The notes: generated by a model not told the origin, from the letters alone. 64,000 nt of DNA from Flavobacterium foetidum (GCF_004634245.1 NZ_SJTF01000010.1:62001-126000); one strand, 5' to 3'. Shown: positions 52,698-61,294, numbered from the stretch's first letter. Made by a program: numbers and translations.

Positions 52698-53852
52698 TTA
52701 ACTTTTTATTGATCCGTTAACAAATTTAACATTTTTATTTAAATAAAAATTTGCTTTTTGATTCGATTTCGGAATATTATCAGAATCATCTGAATATAAT
52801 GCACCTTGAGCATCATATTCGTAATGACCGAAATAATTTTCTAATTCACCAGTTTCAACTATATAAGCGTTAAATTGAATCTTATTTTCGATTAATTCTT
52901 CTTTGTATTGTGCGACAAAATTCGTAATAATTTCGATACCATCATAATTTATTTTGACATTTTTATACATAAAATCATAAAAAACCACTTTATTTTGTGA
53001 AATATTCAAATAATCATTAATTCGATTGTCTACTAAAACGTTTTCGGAAATTAGCTGAAAGCTCGTAGTAAGTGAGAAAAATATGAATTTTCGAGTCACT
53101 TCCCTATCGTAGTCCTCTGGAAAGTGGCCCGCTTCGAAAAGTATAGTGGGTACGCCCAAAAACTGAAAAGTGTCTCCTATACAATTGATATTAAATGAGT
53201 CATCAAATATACCTACTTGTCCAGGTATATACTTTTGCAGCATATCATTTAGACCTGCAATAAGATTTACAGCAATGAGTCTGTTTTCATTCATGTCGCG
53301 AGCTTCATTAAATGAAGGCGCCAAAAAAGAAACAGTTGCGGGCTTGCCTGTATCTCCAGCGCCAAAAATAGTACGCTGATCATGAAGATTAAAACAGAAA
53401 TGAGGGTTGAAACTTTCAAAAACCTCTCTCAGAATCTGGCTTTCTGGCTGAGTTAAAGCTTGCGAATCACGATTTAGATCTACTTCGTTGGCATTGACAC
53501 GTGTATATAGTCTTGCACCATCTGGATTTAGCATCGGAATCGCATAAAAGGTAAAGGATTCAAGCATTCTACGAGCATATTCAGATCCGCTATTTAGCAC
53601 ATTTATAAAATCAAATAAAGCTTTTGTAGTCGTGCTCTCGTTGCCGTGCATCTGCGACCATAGGTAGATACGAGTTTCTCCTGTTCCGATTTGATAACTA
53701 TATATAGGTTCGCCTAAAACGGATTTTCCAATTACCTTAACTTGATTATCTGTATTTAGTTTATCTAATAAAGGTGTTATATGATCTAAAGTCAGATATC
53801 TTCCTGAAATTGACTTTTCTTTGTTTTGATTAAAAAGTTCTTCTAAATTCAT
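52698..53852 (-). CDS. M14-family metallocarboxypeptidase, cytoplasmic
   Basis: 384 residues, no signal peptide. Zinc ligands appear as WSQMHGNES (His and Glu, about residues 69-72) and His in NLHDQRTIFG near 157; Arg and Asp in VDLNRDSQA match substrate binding; and EAGHFPEDY near 242 holds a candidate catalytic Glu. Acts on peptides or amidated amino acids. Divergent from the XRE regulator; its -7 element lies inside a TTTAC-N4-GTAAA site. Confidence 0.88.
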   Translation of the reverse strand: MNLEELFNQNKEKSISGRYLTLDHITPLLDKLNTDNQVKVIGKSVLGEPIYSYQIGTGETRIYLWSQMHGNESTTTKALFDFINVLNSGSEYARRMLESFTFYAIPMLNPDGARLYTRVNANEVDLNRDSQALTQPESQILREVFESFNPHFCFNLHDQRTIFGAGDTGKPATVSFLAPSFNEARDMNENRLIAVNLIAGLNDMLQKYIPGQVGIFDDSFNINCIGDTFQFLGVPTILFEAGHFPEDYDREVTRKFIFFSLTTSFQLISENVLVDNRINDYLNISQNKVVFYDFMYKNVKINYDGIEIITNFVAQYKEELIENKIQFNAYIVETGELENYFGHYEYDAQGALYSDDSDNIPKSNQKANFYLNKNVKFVNGSIKS

Positions 53853-53866
53853 TGTGTTTTGATTAG

Positions 53867-53937
53867 TTTACAAAAGTAAACATCTTTATTTTTACAATTG
53901 TAAACTTGAAAAATTAAAGGGAATTTAGATTTGTAAA
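53867..53937 (-). promoter_or_regulatory. Operator-like sites 1-3 and M14 peptidase promoter
   Basis: Three TTTAC-N4-GTAAA sites: TTTAC-AAAA-GTAAA (53867-53880), TTTAC-AATT-GTAAA (53891-53904, a perfect palindrome) and TTTAG-ATTT-GTAAA (53924-53937). Read on the minus strand, site 1 contains TACTTTTG, the -7 element of the peptidase gene, 18 bp before its ATG. A repressor bound there would block the promoter. Confidence 0.65.
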
Positions 53938-54112
53938 CAGTCGTTTTTGCTGTGAGGTGATTTATGAGTTAACAAATGTTATTAGATTATTATTTAGTAT
54001 TCTAAATATTAATAATCAATAAGTTAAAATAAATATTTAAAGTCTTTGTTTAATTAAAATCCAGTCTTGTAAATGATAGTTTGAATATAAATTGCTTTTC
54101 TTTTCTTTTTTA

Positions 54113-54161
54113 ATTACATTTGTAAACAGCGTAATTTAAAACGATAATTTACAATGGTAAA
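54113..54161 (+). promoter_or_regulatory. Operator-like sites 4-5 and XRE promoter
   Basis: ATTAC-ATTT-GTAAA (54113-54126) contains the -7 element TACATTTG (54115-54122), and TTTAC-AATG-GTAAA (54148-54161) covers the start codon of the XRE gene. Same motif as sites 1-3. This layout suggests autorepression by the XRE protein. The 175 bp between the two site groups is plain AT-rich sequence. Confidence 0.65.
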
Positions 54162-54606
54162 CATCGATGATTTTGTAAAGAGACTTGAAGCAATACTGGA
54201 TTACTATGGCTTGAACGCATCTGCTTTTGCTGATAAAATTGGTGTACAGCGATCTAGTATGTCGCATCTTCTTTCGGGAAGAAACAAACCTAGTCTAGAT
54301 TTTATAATGAAAATAATAGAAGTTTTTCCGGATGTAGATCTGTATTGGATTTTAAACGGAACTGGAAATTTTCCTAAATTATATAACGACGACTCATCTA
54401 AAAGTTCTAAAATCTCTACTCCTATTGAATCAGAAATTTCAGGAGTACAGGATTTGTTTTCATCAATTGATTTTGGTAAAGAATCAAAACCTTCAGACAA
54501 AGTAGTAGCAACTGAAAATTTAAACATCATTTCAAAACCCGACGAGCAAATTGAGAAAATTGTCTTTTTTTATAGAAATGGTACTTTTAAGGTATATAAT
54601 CCGTAG
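54154..54606 (+). CDS. XRE-family HTH transcriptional regulator
   Basis: 150 residues. An XRE HTH fills residues about 5-65 (RLEAILDYYGLNASAFADKIGVQRSSMSHLLSGRNKPSLDFI in short blocks), followed by DLYWILNGTGNFP, typical of small Bacteroidota regulators, and an unstructured serine-rich tail ending in a KIVFFYRNGTFKVY block. Its start codon lies in an operator-like site, so autoregulation is likely. Divergent from the M14 peptidase, its probable target. Confidence 0.88.
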   Translation: MVNIDDFVKRLEAILDYYGLNASAFADKIGVQRSSMSHLLSGRNKPSLDFIMKIIEVFPDVDLYWILNGTGNFPKLYNDDSSKSSKISTPIESEISGVQDLFSSIDFGKESKPSDKVVATENLNIISKPDEQIEKIVFFYRNGTFKVYNP

Positions 54607-54674
54607 TTTAAAAATTAGCGCATATTCGGAGATTGGTTCAGAAAATTTTCAAATACGCGATTCTCACGCATTTG

Positions 54675-54706
54675 AAAAAAAACCTGATTCAGAATTCTGA
54701 ATCAGG
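54675..54706 (-). terminator. Terminator of the beta-propeller lipoprotein
   Basis: A perfect 24-bp palindrome from CCTGATTCAG to CTGAATCAGG (54683-54706), with eight T residues behind it on the minus strand. It may also end the converging XRE gene. Confidence 0.85.
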
Positions 54707-54728
54707 CTAAATAGTATTTTTTTGAAAG

Positions 54729-55733
54729 TTATTTTCTAAAAACAAAAACAGACGTCACACCCGCTTCTAATCTTACATTAGTTGGAGCAAAATCACCAGA
54801 CGCTGTTGGATAGGTATAAGTTAGAACTTCTCCTCCCGCATTTAATCTTTCAGCAACATAAACCTTTTTTGTAACATGATCGTAAGCGACATCAACAGGA
54901 TTTCCTAAAAGCGAGTTTGACCCATAAATTCTTATTTGATTTGTCTGTGCAATTGTTCCTCCAGCAGAAGTTGAGTTAAATACGCTTGTAAAGTTTTTTA
55001 TAAAAATCAGTCCACCATCAGTTCCAGAAGTTGCGCTTCCCACATCTGTTAAAATCATAGTATCATCTGAAGCAGAATAAGTAATTCCGTGAGTACGAAC
55101 GAGACCTGCAATAGTTACTCTTTTTGTTGCTGTAATTACTCCAGATGCATTATTCATATAATCTTTAAACAAAACAATGTCACCAGTTAGATCGGCTACA
55201 GCATACAAATCATTTCCATTTAGATGAATTCCCCATAATTTAAAATCGGTTGTAAATGTTTTTAAAAGAGAAAAGCCAGTTGCGGTTTTTTTATAAACAA
55301 AAAGTTTATTTGTCATTCCGTTTGAAGCAAGCTGATCTTGTGCAACGATAACTATATCTCCGGAAACAGCAGTTTCTCTTGCATTTGTAAATTCAGTATT
55401 CAAGCTACTCAAAGTCAACTTTAAATTATCAAGACCTGTTTTTACTGCTTCTTTTACACCAGTGTAAGTTTCTAGTTTATTATTAGTTCTTGAAGCAACA
55501 ATAATTGCATCTGTATCGCTATTGTATGAGACCCCCTCAGCGTCTAATGATGCAATAGTAAAGGATTTAACCATTGCTGAAGTTGATAATAAATCTTGAT
55601 AAGTAATTTTTCCAGATGTGTTGCTGGATGTTACTAGAACAGCTTCAGTTGAATTTGTGTTCTCAGAATCATTGCTGTCGCACGACGTAAAAATGATAAA
55701 TAAAAAGGCCGATGTAATAAAAAGTTTTTTCAT
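54729..55733 (-). CDS. Lipoprotein, probable beta-propeller
   Basis: 334 residues. Lipoprotein signal FLFIIFTSC with cysteine near residue 18, then a Ser/Asn/Thr-rich linker. The rest is a regular series of four-strand blades (VTSSNTSGKITYQDLL, GISYNSDTDAIIVA-like, LYAVADLTGDIVLFKDY, HGITYSASDDTMILTDVG, VAYDHVTKKVYVAERL). This fits a beta-propeller sitting outside the cell membrane. Ligand unknown. Single gene. Confidence 0.75.
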   Translation of the reverse strand: MKKLFITSAFLFIIFTSCDSNDSENTNSTEAVLVTSSNTSGKITYQDLLSTSAMVKSFTIASLDAEGVSYNSDTDAIIVASRTNNKLETYTGVKEAVKTGLDNLKLTLSSLNTEFTNARETAVSGDIVIVAQDQLASNGMTNKLFVYKKTATGFSLLKTFTTDFKLWGIHLNGNDLYAVADLTGDIVLFKDYMNNASGVITATKRVTIAGLVRTHGITYSASDDTMILTDVGSATSGTDGGLIFIKNFTSVFNSTSAGGTIAQTNQIRIYGSNSLLGNPVDVAYDHVTKKVYVAERLNAGGEVLTYTYPTASGDFAPTNVRLEAGVTSVFVFRK

Positions 55734-55786
55734 ATATATAATTTTTGATAGTTAATTATACTTACGAAAAACTTGTTTGATTGGTT

Positions 55787-56368
55787 TTACTGATTTAATA
55801 AATGCTGTTCTTCTTCTTTAAATGAATAACCATTTTCAGGAATTTTCCCCAAAACACCTCGATAGTGTTTTTTTATGATTTCAAAATCAGAGTCAAAATT
55901 TCCGGTTGGCCAAAATTCCTCCCCGAAACTAACTGTCTTTTTTCCCCAATCAAAAGCTACTGGTACAATTGGCACATTCGCTTTAAGCGCAATATAATAA
56001 AATCCAGTTTTTATTCCTTTAACAACTTTTCGAGTTCCTTCTGGAGCAACTGCAAGACGAAATATTTCTTTGCGGTCAAAAATTGCTGCAATCGAATCCA
56101 CTTTATTCAAACCGCCCGAACGATCCAGCGGCTCACCTCCTACATTTCTAAAGTAATATCCGAAAGGAAATCTGAAAAGCTCTTTCTTTCCGACCCAATT
56201 CATCTGAAGGCCTGAGATACCACGAGTCAACAATCCGATATAAAAATCATGATTACTGGTGTGAGGCATAACCATAAGAATACATTTTTTAACTTTAGCA
56301 TTTTCCATTCCTTCTATCTTCCAGCCCATTAGCTTAAAAAATATAAACTTATAGAGTATTTTTTTCAT
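55787..56368 (-). CDS. 1-acyl-glycerol-phosphate acyltransferase-like (PlsC family)
   Basis: 193 residues. PlsC motif I HTSNHD (His-x4-Asp) near residue 37, motif II NVGGEPLDRSGG near 75, and motif III VAPEGTR near 107. Short form common in Bacteroidota; it would attach an acyl chain to a lipid or other acceptor at the cytoplasmic membrane. The substrate is not known. Divergent from the spermidine-synthase-like operon. Confidence 0.87.
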   Translation of the reverse strand: MKKILYKFIFFKLMGWKIEGMENAKVKKCILMVMPHTSNHDFYIGLLTRGISGLQMNWVGKKELFRFPFGYYFRNVGGEPLDRSGGLNKVDSIAAIFDRKEIFRLAVAPEGTRKVVKGIKTGFYYIALKANVPIVPVAFDWGKKTVSFGEEFWPTGNFDSDFEIIKKHYRGVLGKIPENGYSFKEEEQHLLNQ

Positions 56369-56407
56369 TTCTGATATTTTTTTGATGCAAAATAAAAGAT
56401 TTAATGG

Positions 56408-56415
56408 TAAATTTG
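56408..56415 (+). promoter_or_regulatory. Promoter -7 element of the four-gene operon
   Basis: TAAATTTG matches TAnnTTTG, ending 16 bp before the ATG at 56432. Confidence 0.5.
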
Positions 56416-56431
56416 AGAAAAAGCATTCAAA

Positions 56432-57097
56432 ATGATTCAGAAATTGTTCAGTTATTTCATTCCTATAAAAATATTCAAAAAGAAATCATCAAGAAGTAAA
56501 ACAATAGAAGTTACATGGGCAAATGGAGAACTAGTTTTAGATTCTCAAAACACAAACTACTCATACGGAAGCCTACAAAGAATTTTACGATACGGTCTCA
56601 GAAATATTGGTTACCAAAAAATTATAGAAATGGATCATATTTTGCTACTTGGCGTTGCTGGCGGAAGCGTAGTAAAAACACTAGTAGACGAAATTGAATA
56701 TAAGGGAAAAATTACTGGAATAGAGATAGATCCTGAAATGATCGAGGTTGCAAATAAATATTTCAACCTAAATGAAATTAAAAAGTTTGATATCATTATT
56801 GACGATGCGTTTGAGTTTACTTTAAAAACAAAAGAAAAGTACGACCTTATTATAATCGATATTTTTGAGGATACGCATATGCCGAATTTTTTGTTTGAGA
56901 AATTTTTCAGCGAAAGGATTTGCTATCTTCTAAAAGATGAGGGTTTTGTTTTATTCAATACCATGATTCTGGATGAGGCTCATAATGTTCGGAATCGCAA
57001 GTATATTTCTGAGATTAATCCGAAACTGTTTAAAACCAAAACGCTTCCTCGCATCGAAGATCATAATGAATTAATTATAATAGAAAAAGTCGCCTAA
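56432..57097 (+). CDS. Spermidine-synthase-fold methyltransferase-like protein
   Basis: 221 residues. The nucleotide-binding motif LLLGVAGGSVVKTLV near residue 70 and GIEIDPEMIEVANKYF near 97 give a Rossmann fold of the spermidine synthase type. YDLIIIDIFEDTHMP near 142 replaces the usual acidic catalytic D-x-x-D-P with DIFEDTHMP, so the aminopropyl transfer role is uncertain. It might be a methyltransferase. First gene of a four-gene run. Confidence 0.78.
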   Translation: MIQKLFSYFIPIKIFKKKSSRSKTIEVTWANGELVLDSQNTNYSYGSLQRILRYGLRNIGYQKIIEMDHILLLGVAGGSVVKTLVDEIEYKGKITGIEIDPEMIEVANKYFNLNEIKKFDIIIDDAFEFTLKTKEKYDLIIIDIFEDTHMPNFLFEKFFSERICYLLKDEGFVLFNTMILDEAHNVRNRKYISEINPKLFKTKTLPRIEDHNELIIIEKVA

Positions 57098-57107
57098 AAT
57101 AGTACAT

Positions 57108-57785
57108 ATGAAACCTTTAACTTCTATTTTGAACAACCTTCCTCCTGCCAAAATAATCGATTCTTCTATTGATTTTTCAGAATATAAACCTCTAGATTTA
57201 TCGATTACTAATCAGGAATTAGTAAAACAAAAACCGGAAACTGCTCAAGATTTTGAAAATTTCATTTCAAACTATCTTGAAGAAACCAATGCGAAAGTTG
57301 CTTTTGGAGGTTACATAGAAGGACGTTCGTTGTATAAAAGGAGTTCAATTTTTAAAAACGATTCTATTCCGGAACGCAATATTCATATAGGCGTAGATTT
57401 ATGGACAAAAGCAGGCACTTCAGTTTTAGCCGCGATAGACGGAAAAGTGCACAGCTTTAAAAATAATGTGGGCTTGGGAGATTACGGCCCGACTATAATT
57501 TTGGAACACGAAGTAGAAAATGAAAAATTTTATACTTTATACGGACATTTGTCGTTAGAAAGTATAGAAAACTTAACCGTTGGCGACAGTTTTAAAAAAG
57601 GAGAAAAGATTGGATCTCTTGGAAATGCTTCAGTAAATGGAGATTATGCACCGCATGTCCATTTTCAAATCATAAAAAATATCGAAGATTATTGGGGAGA
57701 TTACCCAGGAGTTTGCAATACAAGCGATCTTAATTTTTACATAGAAAACTGCCCCGACCCTAACTTATTATTAAAAATTACTTAA
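57108..57785 (+). CDS. M23-family peptidase-like protein without signal peptide
   Basis: 225 residues. LytM-type core: HIGVDLWTKAGTSVLAAIDGKV (His-x3-Asp) near residue 97, YTLYGHLS near 145, and HVHFQ near 184, all zinc ligands kept. No signal peptide or membrane helix is seen at the N-terminus, which is unusual for a peptidoglycan endopeptidase; it may be cytoplasmic or secreted by another route. Starts 10 bp after the previous gene and ends 6 bp before the next. Confidence 0.85.
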   Translation: MKPLTSILNNLPPAKIIDSSIDFSEYKPLDLSITNQELVKQKPETAQDFENFISNYLEETNAKVAFGGYIEGRSLYKRSSIFKNDSIPERNIHIGVDLWTKAGTSVLAAIDGKVHSFKNNVGLGDYGPTIILEHEVENEKFYTLYGHLSLESIENLTVGDSFKKGEKIGSLGNASVNGDYAPHVHFQIIKNIEDYWGDYPGVCNTSDLNFYIENCPDPNLLLKIT

Positions 57786-57791
57786 ATAGTT

Positions 57792-58268
57792 ATGAAGAAA
57801 GCAGGATTGATTATATGTTTGTTGTTATTAATTGGATGTAAGTCTAAAAACATTAGCAGAGATACCGAAGATTTAAAAATAAAAAAAATCACGGGCGCAG
57901 AAATAAATGCAAATCAACAGCAAAAAGCTTACGAATTAGGAAAAAGGGTTCTCGAGACTTGTAACACTTCAAAGTTTAAACCTTTTAATGAAACGGAAGT
58001 TACACAATCTGTACGAGAAAATACGACAGAAGAACGTCTTACAAAGACCTGTACAAGATTTAGACAGTACTACGGAAGCTTTATTGATTTGAAATTGGAT
58101 GGTGTCTACAAAACCAAAAATGAGGTGATCTACCGCTACCGTGCTTTGTACACTAAAAAAGTTGCCAATAAGGAACTACGTGTTTTTGTAAATGACGAAA
58201 ATTTGGTCTCAGCTATTAAATCTATGGATTGGGACGAAAAATTTGATGCCAAACTAAATGAACAATAA
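57792..58268 (+). CDS. Small lipoprotein, function unknown
   Basis: 158 residues. Lipoprotein signal LIICLLLLIGC with cysteine near residue 16; the mature part is basic and begins KSKNISRDTED. A block ERLTKTCTRFRQYYGSFIDLKLDGVYKTKNEVIYRYRALYTKK in short pieces suggests a small NTF2-like fold, but no family is sure. Third gene of the operon. Confidence 0.68.
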   Translation: MKKAGLIICLLLLIGCKSKNISRDTEDLKIKKITGAEINANQQQKAYELGKRVLETCNTSKFKPFNETEVTQSVRENTTEERLTKTCTRFRQYYGSFIDLKLDGVYKTKNEVIYRYRALYTKKVANKELRVFVNDENLVSAIKSMDWDEKFDAKLNEQ

Positions 58269-58277
58269 AGTATATCT

Positions 58278-58802
58278 ATGAAATTAAAACTGTCTCTTTT
58301 ATTTGCAATATTATTTGTAAGCTTCACAAATGCACAAGAAACCATCAGCGTAAAAGGTTCGGCACCATTTCCAGCAACTAAGACGTATACTTTTATTTGT
58401 GAAAAATATGCTTATACAGGAGAAATAAATGTTCAGATTGCAAAAACAGACAAGGGCGGCATTTTAAAACTTACTATAACTACAGCAAACAGCCAAGCAA
58501 GGATAGCTGGTGGTGTCTATGTAGATCTTACCAATGGCGACGTAATTGCCTGCACTGACAAAAATGTAAAAGAATCAGCAGACGGCACCACAACTTCTTA
58601 TTATTATTTTACTCCGGCAGAATGGCAAAAACTCAGAAAAACAGATATTTACGCTGTACGCTTTATCATAGCCGGAGGGCCAAATAATTTAGGAAGCCAA
58701 ACCGGACACTTTACAGCTTACAACAGAATGAATTATTTCTCAACAGCCTTCGATAAGTCTAAAAAAACTTTTGATACTGCAAAAGAAATTAGTAACTTAT
58801 AA
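58278..58802 (+). CDS. Secreted hypothetical protein
   Basis: 174 residues with signal peptide LSLLFAILFVSFTNAQ. The mature part has strand pairs (TYTFICEKYAYTGEINVQIAKT, GGVYVDLTNGDVIACTDKN) and a GHFTAYNRMNYF end. No family recognised. Last gene of the operon, 9 bp after the lipoprotein gene; a palindromic repeat element starts at its stop codon. Confidence 0.68.
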   Translation: MKLKLSLLFAILFVSFTNAQETISVKGSAPFPATKTYTFICEKYAYTGEINVQIAKTDKGGILKLTITTANSQARIAGGVYVDLTNGDVIACTDKNVKESADGTTTSYYYFTPAEWQKLRKTDIYAVRFIIAGGPNNLGSQTGHFTAYNRMNYFSTAFDKSKKTFDTAKEISNL

Positions 58803-58902
58803 CCTGTTGGGTGAAATTAATTTAAACACATAGAAACGTACATTTAGAGCTGCAAAAATCTATGTGTTCAATAAAAAAAAATAGGAATTACACCAAACAG
58901 GT
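58801..58902. repeat. 102-bp palindromic element with nested arms
   Basis: Outer arms AACCTGTTGGGTGAAATT (58801-58818) and AATTACACCAAACAGGTT (58885-58902) match at 16 of 18 bases as inverted repeats. Inner arms AACACATAG (58825-58833) and CTATGTGTT (58860-58868) match perfectly. The first bases overlap the stop codon of the preceding gene. No open frame. Looks like a small dispersed repeat. Confidence 0.72.
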
Positions 58903-58935
58903 TAATTTATAATAATTTCTTTATATGCTATCTCA

Positions 58936-59406
58936 ATGAATGCAAACGAGGCCCTAATTACAAAATTTTATACAGCTTTTGCCAATTCTGATGCTGCAAC
59001 TATGTGCGAATGCTATCATCCGAAAATTCATTTTGTTGATCCTGCATTTGGTTTGTTGAAAGAAAATCAGGTGTGCAAAATGTGGGAAATGCTCCTTTCG
59101 AGAGGCAAAGGAAATATCAAAATCCAATTTTCAAATGTTAGAGCTGACAATGAAACCGGCTCTGCGAATTGGACCGCTGAATACAATTTTAGCAAAACAA
59201 ATAGACAAGTTGTCAATAAGGTTGCGGCAGAATTTGTATTTAAAGACGGGCTCATCATAAAGCACACCGACAATTTTGATATGTGGAAATGGTCAAAACA
59301 GGCTTTCGGCACTACTGGATATCTTCTTGGTTGGACAGGTTTTTTTCAAAAGAAAGTTCAAAAACAGGCTTTATTATCGCTCAGGAAGTTTCAGCAAAAT
59401 AAATAA
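58936..59406 (+). CDS. SnoaL/NTF2-like protein
   Basis: 156 residues. NTF2-like pattern: ITKFYTAFANSDAATMCECYHPKIHFVDPAFG at the start, middle strands with WTAEYNF, and VVNKVAAEFVFKDGLIIKHTDNFDMWKWSKQ near 105-130. The C-terminal 30 residues form an amphipathic helix with a GTTGYLLGWTGFF block. A small soluble cup-like protein of unknown ligand. Transcribed alone. Confidence 0.8.
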   Translation: MNANEALITKFYTAFANSDAATMCECYHPKIHFVDPAFGLLKENQVCKMWEMLLSRGKGNIKIQFSNVRADNETGSANWTAEYNFSKTNRQVVNKVAAEFVFKDGLIIKHTDNFDMWKWSKQAFGTTGYLLGWTGFFQKKVQKQALLSLRKFQQNK

Positions 59407-59444
59407 TATTTAGAGCAGTACGTTTCATTTTTTTTAAAATCGTA

Positions 59445-59520
59445 AAGTCCTGCTATCCGTTCCAATCTTTTATGCTGAACCCCAGCATAAAAGAATTTCC
59501 TCTTCTATCAGGGCTAAAAA
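59445..59520. repeat. REP-like extragenic element
   Basis: A perfect 11-bp hairpin CTTTTATGCTG / CAGCATAAAAG (59467-59493) lies between the phrases GCTATCCGTTCCAATC and CTATCAGGGCTAAAA. The combination recalls dispersed Bacteroidota elements I have seen in spacers, but only one copy is in this window. Confidence 0.5.
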
Positions 59521-59549
59521 AGAACAGATAATTTTCATAAGAAAAAAGG

Positions 59550-59588
59550 CAAACCCCGAAAACTTACGATTTTTCGGGGTTTGTTTTT
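59550..59588. terminator. Bidirectional terminator
   Basis: CAAACCCCGAAAA pairs perfectly with TTTTCGGGGTTTG around 8 nt and is followed by a T run; A-rich sequence precedes. It separates the converging SnoaL and class V enzyme genes. Confidence 0.85.
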
Positions 59589-59622
59589 ATTTTGAGATTC
59601 TATGTTGAAGTATTTGGTTTCC

Positions 59623-61110
59623 TTACGATTTGAACCAGCTTGCTACAAGCTCATCCTCAAATGAAGTGGCATTTTTATGAATAAATTCGTTTGTATTTTT
59701 ATTATAAGAATAGTCTAAAGCCCAATTTTCATGGTTCGCCGCTAATTCTTTAATGCTTTTGCATACATAAGCAATTTCTTCATCTGTCGTAGTCGGATGT
59801 ATAGACATTCTGATCCATCCTGGTTTTTTAATCAAATCGCCGATTGTGATTTCGTTTACCAATTTGTTAGAAGTTTCTTGGTCAACATGCAGTAAATAAT
59901 GGCCGTAAGTTCCAGCACAACTACAGCCTCCTCTAGTCTGTATTCCGAATCTATCGTTTAAAATTTTAACCCCCAGATTAAAATGAAGATTTTCAATAAA
60001 GAAAGAAACAACACCAAGACGATCTTTATGCTGTCCCGCCAATATTTTGATATTTGAAACAGGTTCCAACTCAGAGAAAACAAAATCGACAATTTCGTGC
60101 TCGCGCTCCAAAATGTTTTCAATTCCCATTTCTTCTTTCAGTTCAATTGCCAAAGCGGTCTTGATCACTTGCAAGAATCCTGGTGTTCCACCATCTTCAC
60201 GATCTTCAATATTGTCAATATATTTATGCTCACCCCATGGATTTGTCCAACTAACCGTTCCTCCACCCGGACAATCCGGAATCATATTATTGTATAATTT
60301 TTTATTAAAAATCAAAACTCCAGAAGTCCCAGGGCCTCCCAAAAATTTATGTGGCGAAAAAAAGATAGCATCCAAATAAGCCTCTTGATCTTCAGGATGC
60401 ATATTGATTTCAACATACGGACCTGAGCAAGCAAAATCGACAAAACAAACACCATGGTACTGATGCATCAATTTTGCGGCTTCATGAAAAGGCGTTTTTA
60501 AACCCGTAACATTAGAACAGGCGGTTATAGATGCGATCTTGATAGTTCTGTCGTTATATTTCTGAAGAAGAATTTCTAAATTCTCCAGGCTGAAAAGTCC
60601 TTTCTCGCAAGAAGGAATAATTTCAACATCCGCTATAGTCTCCAGCCAAGAAGTCTGATTCGAATGGTGTTCCATATGAGAAATAAAAACAATAGGCTTT
60701 TTCTCAGCAGGAATAGTCGTAAAGCTTTTTAGGTTTTCAGGAACTTTCAAACCTAAAATACGTTGAAACTTATTGATTACACCAGTCATTCCTGTTCCAT
60801 CGGTAATAAGCACATCATCATGATCGGCGTTTGTATGACGCTTAATGATATGTCTAGCATGATGATACGCTTTTGTCATGGCAGTACCTGACACAGTGGT
60901 TTCTGTATGAGTATTGGCCACAAATGGGCCAAAGTGATTCAATAGTTTTTCCTCAATCGTGCGATATAAGCGCCCGCTGGCAGTCCAGTCTGTGTAAACT
61001 ATTTCTTTTTGTCCAAAAGGAGAAGTAAACTGCTGATTTATGCCAACAATATTTTTTCTAAACTGCTGAAAATAAGTTTCTAGCGTGATGGTACTATTTT
61101 TGTTATCCAT
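59623..61110 (-). CDS. Class V aminotransferase-fold PLP enzyme (cysteine desulfurase-like)
   Basis: 495 residues, about 90 longer than SufS. PLP lysine in FFSPHKFLGGPGTSGVLIF near 257; ASITACSNVTG near 200; THTETTVSG near 85; and a cysteine pair in RGGCSCAGTYGH near 400, in the place where cysteine desulfurases keep their reactive Cys. No sufBCD genes are near, so a role in Fe-S assembly is not supported. May be a selenocysteine lyase or other sulfur enzyme. Confidence 0.82.
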   Translation of the reverse strand: MDNKNSTITLETYFQQFRKNIVGINQQFTSPFGQKEIVYTDWTASGRLYRTIEEKLLNHFGPFVANTHTETTVSGTAMTKAYHHARHIIKRHTNADHDDVLITDGTGMTGVINKFQRILGLKVPENLKSFTTIPAEKKPIVFISHMEHHSNQTSWLETIADVEIIPSCEKGLFSLENLEILLQKYNDRTIKIASITACSNVTGLKTPFHEAAKLMHQYHGVCFVDFACSGPYVEINMHPEDQEAYLDAIFFSPHKFLGGPGTSGVLIFNKKLYNNMIPDCPGGGTVSWTNPWGEHKYIDNIEDREDGGTPGFLQVIKTALAIELKEEMGIENILEREHEIVDFVFSELEPVSNIKILAGQHKDRLGVVSFFIENLHFNLGVKILNDRFGIQTRGGCSCAGTYGHYLLHVDQETSNKLVNEITIGDLIKKPGWIRMSIHPTTTDEEIAYVCKSIKELAANHENWALDYSYNKNTNEFIHKNATSFEDELVASWFKS

Positions 61111-61133
61111 TAGTGTGCCTGTCTGTTTGACTG

Positions 61134-61141
61134 CAAATATA
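61134..61141 (-). promoter_or_regulatory. Promoter -7 element of the class V enzyme gene
   Basis: TATATTTG on the minus strand, 23 bp before the ATG at 61110; exact match to TAnnTTTG. Confidence 0.5.
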
Positions 61142-61294
61142 TTGTTTTTTTACAAAATTGCGAATTTATCAATACTAAACTTCAAATATTAGATAACCCG
61201 TTAGTATATTTAACTAAAACAATCTTTTTTTAATAATTTATCATAATATTCTATCGGATTAATAGGCAATTAAAAATCTTTAAAGTTTTTATTT

